Shown one piece after another: positions 46,008-55,961 of a stretch of DNA of 64,000 bases. Where the stretch lies: contig JAKLEZ010000010.1 of NCBI GenBank assembly GCA_022711465.1, positions 1 through 64,000 on the forward strand, given 5' to 3'. The number at the start of each line of letters is the position of its first letter. Positions within the stretch are counted from its first letter, which is position 1. The position numbers were made by a program, and so were the translations under genes. The stretch is from Planctomycetota bacterium (GTDB lineage Bacteria > Planctomycetota > Phycisphaerae > UBA1845 > PWPN01). The notes beneath the pieces were generated by a model. The model ran no database searches, had not been told where the DNA came from, and worked only from the letters and a program-made list of their open reading frames with translations.

Positions 46008-49000
46008 ATGGCACGGCATATCCGTCTCGCATGCACGCTTCTCGCCTCCGGCCTGCTGCTCGCCCCTCCCGCGCAAGCAGGCTGGGAGCCTGTCGGGACA
46101 CCCGGCTTCTCCAGCAGCACAGCCAACTACGAGTCCTTCGCCTTCTGCAGCGGCGAGCCGTACGTCGCCTTTCAAGACGCCTCCCAGACAAACAAGGCGA
46201 CCGTCATGCGCTACACTGGCGGAAGCTGGCAGGTCGTCGGCACGGCCGGCTTCTCGGCCGGGACCGCTGCATACCTCTCGCTGGCCTTCAACGGCGAAGA
46301 ACCGTATGTCGCCTTTCAGGACGCCACCGTCAGCAGCAAAGCCACAGTCATGTGTTACAGCGGGGGAAGCTGGCAACTGGTCGGTACCGCCGGAATCTCG
46401 GCCGGAACCGCCACCTACACATCGCTTGCCATCCACAACGGCGAACCCTACGTGGCCTACCGCGACGCCGGCACATCCAACCGGACCCTCGTGAAACGGT
46501 ACACCGGCGGGGCCTGGCAGACCGTCGGCGGGACCGGAGCCTCACCCAGCACTTCGAACTACACCACTCTCGCCTTCGACAACGGCGAACCGCACGTGGC
46601 CTACCAGGACAGCTCCAACGGCAGCAGAGCCACCGTCAGACGCTTCACCGGCGGAAGCTGGCAAACCGTCGGATCGGCGGGCTTCTCCGCCGGGACGGCC
46701 ACCTATCTGTCCCTGGCTTTTGACAACGGCGAACCGTACGTCGCCTACCAGGATGCCGGAAACGGCCCCCGGGCCACCGTGATGCGCTACACCGGCGGAA
46801 GCTGGCAGACCGTCGGATCCGCGGGCTTCTCCGCCGGGGTCGCCGCCTACGAGTCCATCGCCCTCTTCAACGGCGAGCCGTATGTGCTGTACCAGGACGC
46901 CGCAAACGGCAATAGAGCCACCGTCATGCGCTACACCACCGGCGGCGACTGGCAAACCGTCGGCCCGGCGGGCTTCTCCACCGGCGCTCGCTACTACGGA
47001 GCGATCGCCTTCTTCAACGGCGAGCCGTACATCGCCTATCGCGATTCCGCACTCGCCAGCAAGGCCGTCGTCCTCCGCTACATCTGGCCACCCACAATCC
47101 AGGCGTCCAACGTCACCTTCAGCGGCATCACCGCGACTCAAATGAATGTCAGCTGGACCCGTGGCGACGGCAGCGCCTGCGCGGTGTTCATCAGCCAGGC
47201 TTCCTCCGGTGAAGCGGCACCCACCGACAACACGACCTATGCGGCCAGCACCACGTTCGGCAACGGCATGCAGATCGGAACGACCGGTTGGTTCTGCATC
47301 TACGTCGGTTCCGGAGCAAACGTCACTGTCACCGGCCTGACCCCGGCCGCCGCCTATCGCGCCATGGTCTGCGAATACACCGGCTCGGTGGGCAAGCAGG
47401 ATTACCTGCTCGGCGCCGCCGCCGGAAACCCCGCCAACGTCACGACACTCGCCTATCCGCCCACGGTCACAACCGCCACCGTCACCGATATCGGAGCCGC
47501 AACGGCAGTCTGCGGCGGCGAGGTCGCCTCGGACGGCGGAGGTACCGTCTTTGCCCGAGGCGTGTGCTGGAACACCACCGGTACGCCCACCACCGCAGAC
47601 CATAAGACCATCGACGGCACCGGCACGGGGGCCTTCGCGAGCACCCTGACCAACCTCAACCCGGGAGCAACCTACCACGTCCGGGCCTACGCCACCAATG
47701 TACAAGGTACCAGCTACGGCGCAGAGGTGGAGTTCACAGCCAACGCAGTGCCGTCCACGGTCAATACCGCGGCGGTCACCAACGTCGGCTCAACCACCGC
47801 CACCTGCGGCGGCGTCGTCACCGCAGACGGCGGCGCCGCGGTCACCGCCAGGGGCGTGTGCTGGAACACAACCGGCAACCCAACCACCGCGGACAGCTTC
47901 ACAACCGACGGCGCCGGTACCGGTGCGTTTGTCAGCAGCCTCACCGGCCTGAGCCCCAACGTCACCCACTACGCCCGAGCCTATGCCACCAGTTCGCAGG
48001 GCACCAGCTATGGAACCGAGGTCGCGTTCACCACCGACACCGGCCCACCCGTGGTGACCACCGCGGCGGTGACCGAGGTCACTGCAGACACCAGCACCTG
48101 CGGAGGCAACGTGACCGGGGACGGAGGCCTCACCGTGGACGCCCGTGGCGTCTGCTGGAATATGACGGGAAATCCCACCACCGCCGACAACTCGACCACG
48201 GACGGCGCCGGCCTGGGTGCATTCGTCAGCAGTCTCACCAGCCTGACTCCAGGGATGACCTATCACGTGAGAGCCTACGCCACCAACGCACGCGGCACGA
48301 GCTATGGCAATAACGTCGAATTCATGACCGGAACCGCCCAGCCAACCGTGACAACCGCGGGAGTCACCGACGTCACGGCAACCACGGTGTCATGCGGCGG
48401 CAACGTCACCTCGGACGGCGGACTCGAAGTCACCGAACGCGGCGTGTGCTGGAACACGATGGGAAACCCGACAACCTCGGACAGCAACACGGTCAACGGC
48501 ACCGGAGCCGGGACCTTCTCCGTCAGCATCGCCAGCCTGAACCCTAACACCTCTTATCACGTGCGCGCCTACGCCATCAACGCCCTGGGCACCAGCTACG
48601 GCCACGACGTCGAGTTCGTGACCAGCGCCGCACCGCCGACCGTCACCACGTCCACGGTCATGGGCGTGACCTCGACAACGGCCATCTGCGGAGGCACAGT
48701 CACCGACGACGGCATGGCCGCCATCGTCACCCGGGGAGTCTGCTGGAACACGACCGGAAACCCGACCACCGCGGATGGCAAGACCACCAACGGAACGGGG
48801 CTCGGCACGTTCGTCAGCAGTCTCACCGACCTCAGCCCGGGCGTCGGCTACTACGTCCGCGCCTACGCAACCAACGCCCAAAGCACCGGCTACGGCGACA
48901 CCGTTCATTTCACCACCGGCAGTGCCCCGCCCACCGTCGCCACCGCCGCCGTCACCAGGGTATCTGCCACTCAGGCATGCTGCGGCGGGAACGTGGTCTC

Positions 49001-50408
49001 CGACGGCGGAACCCAAGTCACCGCTCGAGGCGTATCGTGGAGTAAGGCCGACGACCCGACCACCGCACATACCAAGACCGTAGACAGCACCGGCATGGGT
49101 GCCTTCACCGTCACCCTCGTCGACTTGAGCCCCAATACCCTCTACCTCGTCCGGGCGTACGCCACCAATGCGCGAGGCACCAGCTTCGGCTCGAATGTCG
49201 AATTCCGAACCGGCCTGGTGTCCCCGACCGTGGTCACCTCAGAGGTCATGGGCGTCGCCTCAACCACGGCCATGTGCGGCGGCAATGTCACCGCCGATGG
49301 TCTGGCCGAAGTCACCGCGCGAGGCGTGTGCTGGAACACGACCGGCAACCCCACCACCGCTGACAGCAAGACAACCGACGGCGCCGGCACGGGAGTGTTC
49401 ATTAGCAGTCTGACCGATCTGATTCCCGGCGTCGTCTACTACGCGCGCGCCTATGCCACCAACGCCCAGAGTACCGGCTACGGTGAACAGGTCGATTTCG
49501 TGACCGCCACCGCTGCACCCACCGTGACCACCACCGCGGTCGCCGACGTGACGGCCACAACGGCCACTTGCGGCGGCAACGTGACCGCCAACGGCGGAAC
49601 CGATATCAGCGCCCGAGACGTCCGGTGGAACAAGGCAGACGACCCGACCACCGCATACAGCAAGACCGTCGACGGCACAACCACCGGACCGTTCGCTGTC
49701 AGCCTCACCGGCCTCAGCCCCGATACCGTCTACCATGTCCGGGCGTTCGCCGAGAACCCGGCGGGAACCTCCTACGGCGGGGCTGTGACCTTCACGACGA
49801 CGGCATCCGAAGTCGTTCCCGGCCTGGTCGTGGAGGCCACCGCGGCCGAGGGAGACCTGAACGGGCCCGTGACAGTAGGCCAGCAACTGCGGCTCATGAT
49901 CACGGTGCAGAACGCGGGAACAGCCAGCGCTCACCAGGTGACGGTGATCATTCCCATTCCGCCCAGGACCGAATACGTCTCCGCCCGGCTCATCGAGAAT
50001 ACCGCCATGTCGACCGTGCTCGGCGACCTCCAGTCTGGGACACTGTATATTAACCTGGACCATCTGGCTTCAGGTGAACGAGTCGAAGTCGAACTCGTCC
50101 TCCGTGTGACGGCGGCTGGCCAGATCGCCGTGTCCGCGGGCGCATGGAGCGCTCAACACACCGAGCTCGTCCTCAGTGCTCCCGCCCAGATCACGGCTCA
50201 TGAGGACTCTTCAACCGCCGGCAACCTGCCGGCACCCTTGAACTGCGGGGCAACCGGAGTCCTGCCGTTACTCGCCTGCCTCACCGCCTGGGTCGCCAGG
50301 TACTCCGGCCTCAGGACCTATTCGCCACGCACCCGTTCAGCCCGTCATCAGGAAGCGGGCGGAGCACATCGCCGGACGTTCCGAGCATCACGCCCTCAAA
50401 GACCTTGA
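46008..50408 (+). CDS. giant secreted repeat protein: seven-bladed propeller-like repeats plus eight fibronectin-like repeats
   Basis: The protein has 1466 residues with an N-terminal signal peptide ending APPAQA. Seven repeats of about 47 residues follow (GGSWQTVGSAGFSAGTATYL, then FDNGEPYVAYQDA and ATVMRYT), a number and length that suggest a seven-bladed beta-propeller. Next comes one fibronectin III-like domain, then eight repeats of about 97 residues (CGGNVTSDGG, RGVCWNTTGNPTTAD, YHVRAYATNARGTSYG). Most of these carry a Cys pair, lost in repeats six and eight. A DUF11-like domain and a C-terminal Cys plus hydrophobic segment (NCGATGVLPLLACLTAWVAR) with a basic tail complete it, consistent with a surface-anchoring signal. 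AAGGA precedes the ATG at 46008. It ends seven bases from the convergent katA stop. Confidence 0.88.
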   Translation: MARHIRLACTLLASGLLLAPPAQAGWEPVGTPGFSSSTANYESFAFCSGEPYVAFQDASQTNKATVMRYTGGSWQVVGTAGFSAGTAAYLSLAFNGEEPYVAFQDATVSSKATVMCYSGGSWQLVGTAGISAGTATYTSLAIHNGEPYVAYRDAGTSNRTLVKRYTGGAWQTVGGTGASPSTSNYTTLAFDNGEPHVAYQDSSNGSRATVRRFTGGSWQTVGSAGFSAGTATYLSLAFDNGEPYVAYQDAGNGPRATVMRYTGGSWQTVGSAGFSAGVAAYESIALFNGEPYVLYQDAANGNRATVMRYTTGGDWQTVGPAGFSTGARYYGAIAFFNGEPYIAYRDSALASKAVVLRYIWPPTIQASNVTFSGITATQMNVSWTRGDGSACAVFISQASSGEAAPTDNTTYAASTTFGNGMQIGTTGWFCIYVGSGANVTVTGLTPAAAYRAMVCEYTGSVGKQDYLLGAAAGNPANVTTLAYPPTVTTATVTDIGAATAVCGGEVASDGGGTVFARGVCWNTTGTPTTADHKTIDGTGTGAFASTLTNLNPGATYHVRAYATNVQGTSYGAEVEFTANAVPSTVNTAAVTNVGSTTATCGGVVTADGGAAVTARGVCWNTTGNPTTADSFTTDGAGTGAFVSSLTGLSPNVTHYARAYATSSQGTSYGTEVAFTTDTGPPVVTTAAVTEVTADTSTCGGNVTGDGGLTVDARGVCWNMTGNPTTADNSTTDGAGLGAFVSSLTSLTPGMTYHVRAYATNARGTSYGNNVEFMTGTAQPTVTTAGVTDVTATTVSCGGNVTSDGGLEVTERGVCWNTMGNPTTSDSNTVNGTGAGTFSVSIASLNPNTSYHVRAYAINALGTSYGHDVEFVTSAAPPTVTTSTVMGVTSTTAICGGTVTDDGMAAIVTRGVCWNTTGNPTTADGKTTNGTGLGTFVSSLTDLSPGVGYYVRAYATNAQSTGYGDTVHFTTGSAPPTVATAAVTRVSATQACCGGNVVSDGGTQVTARGVSWSKADDPTTAHTKTVDSTGMGAFTVTLVDLSPNTLYLVRAYATNARGTSFGSNVEFRTGLVSPTVVTSEVMGVASTTAMCGGNVTADGLAEVTARGVCWNTTGNPTTADSKTTDGAGTGVFISSLTDLIPGVVYYARAYATNAQSTGYGEQVDFVTATAAPTVTTTAVADVTATTATCGGNVTANGGTDISARDVRWNKADDPTTAYSKTVDGTTTGPFAVSLTGLSPDTVYHVRAFAENPAGTSYGGAVTFTTTASEVVPGLVVEATAAEGDLNGPVTVGQQLRLMITVQNAGTASAHQVTVIIPIPPRTEYVSARLIENTAMSTVLGDLQSGTLYINLDHLASGERVEVELVLRVTAAGQIAVSAGAWSAQHTELVLSAPAQITAHEDSSTAGNLPAPLNCGATGVLPLLACLTAWVARYSGLRTYSPRTRSARHQEAGGAHRRTFRASRPQRP

Positions 50409-50415
50409 ACCCAGG

Positions 50416-51873
50416 CTACTTGGGTATCTCGCTCATCGAAATCCCCAGCGCATCTGCCACCCCCTTGCCATAGGCGGGATCAGCCTTGAGGCAGTTGACG
50501 ATGTGACGCACCTTGATCATCTTCGGTGCATCGCCCATAGCCCGAGCGGTGTTCGCGAAGAGCCTCGCTTGTTCGTCCGGCTTCATCAGGCGGAACAACT
50601 TGCCCGGCTGAGTGTAGTAGTCGTCATCGTCCTCGCGGTAATTCCAGTGGTCGGCACTGCCGTTGATCTTCAGCGGCGGCTCGGCAAACTCCGGCTGCTG
50701 TTGCCAGTCGCCGTAACTGTTCGGTTCGTAGCCTCGCATACTGCCGTAGTTGCCGTCCACGCGCATCGCCCCGTCGCGGTGGTAACTGTGGAACGGACAC
50801 CGCGACGCGTTGACCGGAATCAGATGGTGATTCACGCCCAATCGGTAGCGCTGGGCGTCACCATAGGAGAACAGGCGCCCCTGCAGCATCTTGTCCGGCG
50901 AGAAACCGATGCCGGGCACAATGTTGGCCGGGTTGAAGGCCGCCTGCTCGACCTCGGCGAAGTAGTTGTCCGGGTTCCGATTCAACTCCAGCACGCCCAC
51001 CTCCACCAGTGGATAGTCCTTGTGGTACCACACCTTGGTGAGGTCAAACGGGTGGTAAGGCAGCTTCTCGGCGTCCTGTTCGGGCATGACCTGAATGAAC
51101 ATCGTCCAGCGCGGGAAGTCCCCCTTTTCGATGCTCTCGTACAGATCGCGCTGATGGCTCTCGCGGCACTTCCCGATGATCCTCTCGGCCTCCTCGTCCG
51201 TCAGGTTCTTGATCCCCTGCTGCGTCCGCAGATGGAACTTGACCCAGAAACGCTCATTTTTCGCGTTGATCATGCTGAACGTGTGACTGCCAAAGCCGTG
51301 CATGTGCCGGTAGGTGGCCGGAATCCCCCGGTCGCTCATCACGACCGTCACCTGGTGCAGCGCTTCCGGAAGCGAGGTCCAGAAGTCCCAGTTGTTCAGG
51401 GCGCTGCGCAGGTTCGTACGCGGGTCACGCTTCACGGCGTGATTGAGATCCGGAAACTTGAGCGGATCTCGCAAGAAGAAGACGGGCGTGTTGTTACCCA
51501 CCAGATCCCAATTCCCCTGCTCGGTGTAGAACTTGACCGCGAAACCGCGGATATCGCGCTCGGCGTCCGCCGCTCCGCGCTCCCCGGCGACCGTGGAGAA
51601 CCGAACGAACAGATCGGTCTTCTTCCCGACCTGCGAGAAAATCTTCGCTTTCGTGTAGCGAGTGACGTCGTGCGTCACCGTGAAGGTCCCGTACGCCCCG
51701 GAACCCTTGGCGTGCATTCGCCGCTCCGGGATAACCTCACGATCGAAGTGAGCGAGTTTCTCCAGGAACCAGACATCCTGGAGCAACATGGGACCGCGCG
51801 GCCCCGCAGTCATCACATTCTGGTTGTCGGGGACCGGTGCTCCGGCATTGGTCGTGAGCTTCTTCTCGTTCAT
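50416..51873 (-). CDS. katA: monofunctional heme catalase (small-subunit type)
   Basis: This 485-residue protein has the catalase core: the distal His (H54) in [14 protein letters not shown], the Asn region in [15 protein letters not shown], and the proximal heme-ligand Tyr in [14 protein letters not shown]. It decomposes hydrogen peroxide in the cytoplasm. The length fits clade 3 catalases. The ATG overlaps the stop of perR (ATGA), so it is directly co-transcribed with its likely peroxide-sensing repressor. Confidence 0.97.
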   Translation of the reverse strand: MNEKKLTTNAGAPVPDNQNVMTAGPRGPMLLQDVWFLEKLAHFDREVIPERRMHAKGSGAYGTFTVTHDVTRYTKAKIFSQVGKKTDLFVRFSTVAGERGAADAERDIRGFAVKFYTEQGNWDLVGNNTPVFFLRDPLKFPDLNHAVKRDPRTNLRSALNNWDFWTSLPEALHQVTVVMSDRGIPATYRHMHGFGSHTFSMINAKNERFWVKFHLRTQQGIKNLTDEEAERIIGKCRESHQRDLYESIEKGDFPRWTMFIQVMPEQDAEKLPYHPFDLTKVWYHKDYPLVEVGVLELNRNPDNYFAEVEQAAFNPANIVPGIGFSPDKMLQGRLFSYGDAQRYRLGVNHHLIPVNASRCPFHSYHRDGAMRVDGNYGSMRGYEPNSYGDWQQQPEFAEPPLKINGSADHWNYREDDDDYYTQPGKLFRLMKPDEQARLFANTARAMGDAPKMIKVRHIVNCLKADPAYGKGVADALGISMSEIPK

Positions 51874-52400
51874 CGGTTTCTCCTTGTCTTGGTTTCGCCA
51901 GTCTTCCGGGAGAACCTCCGCTGACCCGCCTTCGGCCGACCGACCGGCCGGCTCGTGCGGACCCTAGACTCCCGCTTCCTCAGACAGTCGGCACACGTTC
52001 CGCGAAAATGAACGTGGTAGTCGTCAATCAGGAACCCGTGGCCGCGGACATCGGGCAGGGGAACGCAATTCAATCGCGGATCCTCCACATCGATGATACG
52101 CTCACAGGACAGGCAAACGAGATGATGATGCTGATGTGTCTTCGGATCGAACCGGGCGGCGGAACCCGGATGACACACCTTGGTCACCATGCCCGTAGCC
52201 ACCAGCATCTCCAGGATGCGATAGACGGAAGTCCGCGAGACTCCCGGCAACCTGACCTGTACCGCGGAGTAGACCTGGTCGGCCGTGGGATGGTCCTCAC
52301 GCCCGCGAATGGCTTCAAACACCGCCCGACGATGGACCGTCAAAGGCAGGCCTCGCTCGCGGCAAACCCGCCGTAGACGGTCTGTCCAGGTCTCATCCAA
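51870..52400 (-). CDS. perR: Fur-family peroxide repressor (PerR-like)
   Basis: The protein has 176 residues. A winged-helix N-terminal domain ([34 protein letters not shown]) is followed by the metal-binding region [21 protein letters not shown] and a second CxxC (CADC) for structural zinc. The start is a TTG at 52400 with GGGAG seven bases upstream; no ATG fits the N-terminus of the domain. The C-terminal tail is basic. Overlap with katA argues for the PerR rather than the Fur or Zur branch. It probably autoregulates from the AT-rich stretch at 52428-52456. Confidence 0.88.
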   Translation of the reverse strand: MDETWTDRLRRVCRERGLPLTVHRRAVFEAIRGREDHPTADQVYSAVQVRLPGVSRTSVYRILEMLVATGMVTKVCHPGSAARFDPKTHQHHHLVCLSCERIIDVEDPRLNCVPLPDVRGHGFLIDDYHVHFRGTCADCLRKRESRVRTSRPVGRPKAGQRRFSRKTGETKTRRNR

Positions 52401-52427
52401 CGGACGACTCCCGCACAACAGGGTGGT

Positions 52428-52456
52428 AATTAATAACAACTGCAATAGATTAGCAC
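52428..52456 (-). promoter_or_regulatory. AT-rich probable perR-katA promoter/operator
   Basis: This short AT-rich island in otherwise GC-rich DNA contains TAATTAATAACAACTGC and AATAGATTA, reminiscent of a degenerate Fur/Per box. It sits 30-60 bases upstream of the perR start. Box assignment is by eye only. Confidence 0.4.
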
Positions 52457-52553
52457 GCTGAATCCATCCTGGCCACCGCCGGCCGGGAATTGACCTCCCC
52501 ATTCGCCCAGGAAAGCACTCGACGGCCTTCCTCCCGCACCACCTCCACCCCGC

Positions 52554-52582
52554 TTGCCCCTTCCGATAATGTCGCCTACAAT
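52554..52582 (+). promoter_or_regulatory. promoter of the methionine (metY) gene
   Basis: TTGCCC (52554-52559), a 17-base spacer and TACAAT (52577-52582) lie about 70 bases before the metY start. The leader is short and I saw no SAM riboswitch in it. Confidence 0.6.
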
Positions 52583-52651
52583 AGTCGTCATTCATCAGGA
52601 ACCGTCCTCGGGAGAACGGAGTCCTGGTTTAGGTCACAGCGAGGAGAGATG

Positions 52652-53956
52652 ATGTCGGACAAACCGCTCAAGGGAATAGGCACCCGCTGCCTGCACGCCG
52701 GCCAGGAGCCGGATCCCACCACGACCGCCCGGGCCGTGCCGATCTACGCGACCAGCAGCTACGTGTTCCGTGACACCGAACACGCAGCTAACCTCTTTGG
52801 TCTCAAAGAGTTCGGCAACATCTACAGCCGGCTCATGAACCCCACCAACGATGTGCTTGAGAAGCGGCTGGCAGCCCTGGACGGCGGCGTCGGGGCGCTG
52901 ACCTTGTCCAGCGGGCAGTCGGCCATCTACGTCGCCATCTTCAACCTCTGCCGAGCGGGACAGAACATCCTCAGCGCGACCAGCCTCTACGGCGGAACCT
53001 GGACCCTGTTCACCCAGACCTTTCCCAAGCTGGGGATCAACGTCAAGTTCTTCGATCCGCTCAAGCCGGCCGACATCAGGCAGCTGGTCGACAAGGACAC
53101 CCGGGCCGTCTACCTGGAATCGCTGGGCAATCCCAAGAACGACGTGGCTGATTTTGCGGAGGTCGCCCGGGTCGCTCACCAGTGCGGACTGCCCGTGATC
53201 TGTGACAACACGGTCATGACCCCCTACTTGCTCCGGCCGTTCGAGCACGGGATCGACATCACCGTCTACAGCCTGACCAAGTTCCTGGGTGGCCACGGCC
53301 TGCACGTCGGCGGTGCGATCGTGGACTCAGGCGGGTTCGACTGGGCGGCCGAACCGAAGAAGTGGCCGGAGTTCACCGAACCGGACCCGTCCTACCACGG
53401 TGTGGTCTTCGCCGAAGCCCTCAAACCGATCGGCAACATCGCGTACATCACCAAGTGCCGTACCCACATACTGCGCGACATGGGCAGTTGCCTCAGCCCC
53501 TTCGCCGCGTTCCTGTTCCTGCAAGGCATCGAGACGCTGCACGTGCGGATGCCCCGGCACTGCGAGAATGCCCTGAAGGCCGCCCAATACCTCCAGGCAC
53601 ACAAGGCCGTCTCGTGGGTGAACTACCCGGGCATGCCCGAGCATGCCTGCCACGCCAATGCCAAGAAGTACCTCCCGCACGGAGCGGGAGCGATGGTCGG
53701 CTTCGGCATCAAGGGCGGTATCGAAGCGGGCAAGAAGTTCATCAACTCAGTCAAGCTGCTGTCCCATCTCGCCAATATCGGCGATGCCAAGAGCCTGTGC
53801 ATCCACCCGGCCAGCACCACGCATTCGCAGCTCACCCCGCACGAACAGGCCGCCACCGGCGTGGTCCCCGAGTACGTGCGGCTGTCGATCGGGATCGAGG
53901 ACATTGAGGACATACTCGCCGACTTTGACCAGGCCCTGGCGGCCTCGCAGAAGTAA
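52652..53956 (+). CDS. metY: O-acetylhomoserine sulfhydrylase-type PLP enzyme (Cys/Met metabolism family)
   Basis: The protein has 434 residues. It shows the Cys/Met PLP-enzyme motifs: [45 protein letters not shown], the PLP lysine in [17 protein letters not shown], and [13 protein letters not shown]. The insert sequences and length (about 430) match O-acetylhomoserine aminocarboxypropyltransferase rather than cystathionine gamma-synthase (about 380). It makes homocysteine from O-acetylhomoserine and sulfide, using the product of the following MetX. AGGAG lies five bases before the ATG at 52652; an ATG at 52649 is adjacent. Confidence 0.9.
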   Translation: MSDKPLKGIGTRCLHAGQEPDPTTTARAVPIYATSSYVFRDTEHAANLFGLKEFGNIYSRLMNPTNDVLEKRLAALDGGVGALTLSSGQSAIYVAIFNLCRAGQNILSATSLYGGTWTLFTQTFPKLGINVKFFDPLKPADIRQLVDKDTRAVYLESLGNPKNDVADFAEVARVAHQCGLPVICDNTVMTPYLLRPFEHGIDITVYSLTKFLGGHGLHVGGAIVDSGGFDWAAEPKKWPEFTEPDPSYHGVVFAEALKPIGNIAYITKCRTHILRDMGSCLSPFAAFLFLQGIETLHVRMPRHCENALKAAQYLQAHKAVSWVNYPGMPEHACHANAKKYLPHGAGAMVGFGIKGGIEAGKKFINSVKLLSHLANIGDAKSLCIHPASTTHSQLTPHEQAATGVVPEYVRLSIGIEDIEDILADFDQALAASQK

Positions 53957-54125
53957 CCCCGCGGACAGGACCTCCACGGCGAGCTCTGGGACCGGACTCC
54001 GGCGTTCTGCCTGGCGGGGCGGCACGCGGCTTTGCATTTGTGCCATGGACGCACTATCACACCGGTGACGCGAGGTGTCGCCGGAGCCGCCGGCCCGGCT
54101 TGATGAGCGGCCGGACGAACGAGTC

Positions 54126-55961
54126 ATGAGTGAAGTCATAAGCGACAACCTGGAGGGACACCCCAAGCTGCAGGGTTCGATCGGCATCGTCCGGCCGCGG
54201 ACGGTGACGCTGTTCGAGAGGCCCGATCTGCTGCAGCTGGAGTGCGGGCGGGAGCTGGGCCCGATCCAGGTCACCTACGAAACCTGTGGTGCTCTTGACG
54301 AAGACCACGGCAACGCGGTCCTCATCTTCCACGCCCTCTCCGGCGACGCTCACGTGGCCGGCTACCACAGCATCGAGGACCGCAAGGCCGGCTGGTGGGA
54401 GAACATGGTCGGGCCGGGCAAGGGCATCGACACTGACAAGTACTTCGTGATCTGCGCCAACACGCTGGGCGGCTGCAGGGGGACTACCGGCCCGTCGAGC
54501 ATCAATCCGGACACCGGCAAGCCCTGGGGTCTCGATTTCCCGGTCATCACCATCGAGGACATGGTCAAGGTTCAGAAAGCCCTGGTCGACCACCTGGGCA
54601 TCAAGCAGCTCTTGGCCGTCATCGGTGGCTCGATGGGCGGCATGCTGGTACTGGAATGGATGGTCCGCTACCCGGACCTGGTCAAGGTGGCGATCCCCAT
54701 CGCCACCACGCCGCGGCAGAGCGCTCAGTGCATTGCCTTCGACGCCGTCGGGCGCAGCGCGATCCTGGCCGACCCGAACTTCAGGAACGGCCAGTATCAC
54801 GACGACGCCCCGCCGGAGGATGGTCTGGCCATCGCCCGCATGGTCGGGCATATCACTTACCTGTCCGAGCAGGGCATGCACGAGAAGTTCGGGCGGCAAC
54901 TCCGCCACGCGGAGAAGTACAGCTACGACTTCACCAACGAGTTCTCCGTCGAGACCTACCTGGACTACCAGGGCCGCGCGTTTGTCCAGCGCTTCGACGC
55001 CAACAGTTACCTGTACATCACCAAGGCCCTCGATTACTACGATCTCGGCGGACGGTGCGGTTCACTCGTCAAGGCTTTCGAGAACATCAAGGCCAGCGTG
55101 CTGGCCATCAGCCTCTCGGGCGACTGGCTTTACACCGCGCAGCAGTCGCGAATGGTCGTGGACGCCCTGCTGGCCAACGGGAAGACCGTCTCCTACTCCG
55201 AGATCAACTCGCCCTACGGCCACGACGCTTTCCTGCTCGAGCCCAACGTCCTCGGTCGCCTGATCAGCGGCGCCCTGGCGGCGGCCAGCGGCCGGCCGGT
55301 CCTCGACCGGGGCGACGATCTTCAGCCCTACCTCCAGGCGCCAGTAGTCAAGACCGCCTGGCACCGTCAGCGGATCGACTACGACCGGATCGAGGATCTG
55401 ATCACTCCGGACTCCAGGGTGCTGGACCTCGGCTGCGGGCCCGGGCTTCTGCTCAGCCGGCTGATGCACCGAGAACGAGTCCGCGGGCTGGGCGTCGAGG
55501 TGGTCCAGGACTCGATCTGCCAATGCGTCGAACGCGGCATCCCGGTCGTCGACCTCGACATCGAGACCGAGCTCTCCTGCTTTCCGGACCAGAGCTATGA
55601 CTACGTGGTCCTATCGCAGACCCTCCAGACCCTGCGGCGACCGGATGTGGTCCTCGACCAGATGCTGCGGATCGGCCGGCATGGGATCGTGAGCTTCCCC
55701 AACCTGGTTTACTGGAAGCCCATGCTGCAGATGCTGCTCACCGGGCGAACGCCGGTGACCGAGAGCCTGCCCTTCTGGTGGTATAACACGCCGAATGTCC
55801 GCTGTCTGACGATCCGCGACTTCGAGGCGTACTGCCGGGAACAGCGGATCCGCGTCCACCGCAAGATCGCCCTGCTCGAAAGTCGCCGGCAGCCGATCGT
55901 GTTTCTGCCCAGCCTGCGGGCGGCCGAAGCCATCTTTGTCATCAGCCGCAAGGGCAGGTGA
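54126..55961 (+). CDS. metX: homoserine O-acetyltransferase MetX fused to MetW
   Basis: The protein has 611 residues from 54126; an earlier in-frame start at 54075 is possible. The N-terminal about 400 residues are an alpha/beta-hydrolase homoserine O-acetyltransferase: NTLGGCRGTTGPSS, the nucleophile S169 in GGSMGGM, Asp in SLSGDWLYTAQQ and His in GHDAFLLE. From about residue 419 a MetW-type methyltransferase-fold domain begins: LDLGCGPGLLLSRLM, YDYVVLSQTLQTLRRPDVVL and SFPNLVYWKPMLQML. In most bacteria metX and metW are adjacent separate genes and MetW supports MetX. Here they form one chain. It follows metY on the same strand. Confidence 0.92.
   Translation: MSEVISDNLEGHPKLQGSIGIVRPRTVTLFERPDLLQLECGRELGPIQVTYETCGALDEDHGNAVLIFHALSGDAHVAGYHSIEDRKAGWWENMVGPGKGIDTDKYFVICANTLGGCRGTTGPSSINPDTGKPWGLDFPVITIEDMVKVQKALVDHLGIKQLLAVIGGSMGGMLVLEWMVRYPDLVKVAIPIATTPRQSAQCIAFDAVGRSAILADPNFRNGQYHDDAPPEDGLAIARMVGHITYLSEQGMHEKFGRQLRHAEKYSYDFTNEFSVETYLDYQGRAFVQRFDANSYLYITKALDYYDLGGRCGSLVKAFENIKASVLAISLSGDWLYTAQQSRMVVDALLANGKTVSYSEINSPYGHDAFLLEPNVLGRLISGALAAASGRPVLDRGDDLQPYLQAPVVKTAWHRQRIDYDRIEDLITPDSRVLDLGCGPGLLLSRLMHRERVRGLGVEVVQDSICQCVERGIPVVDLDIETELSCFPDQSYDYVVLSQTLQTLRRPDVVLDQMLRIGRHGIVSFPNLVYWKPMLQMLLTGRTPVTESLPFWWYNTPNVRCLTIRDFEAYCREQRIRVHRKIALLESRRQPIVFLPSLRAAEAIFVISRKGR

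Noticed and set aside
46143..50300. CRISPR or other non-coding repeat array
   Set aside because: The periodic DNA repeats are in frame, about 140 and 290 bases long, and encode protein repeats.
52583..52651. SAM riboswitch upstream of metY
   Set aside because: The leader after the predicted promoter is only about 60-70 bases and shows none of the expected multi-helix pattern.
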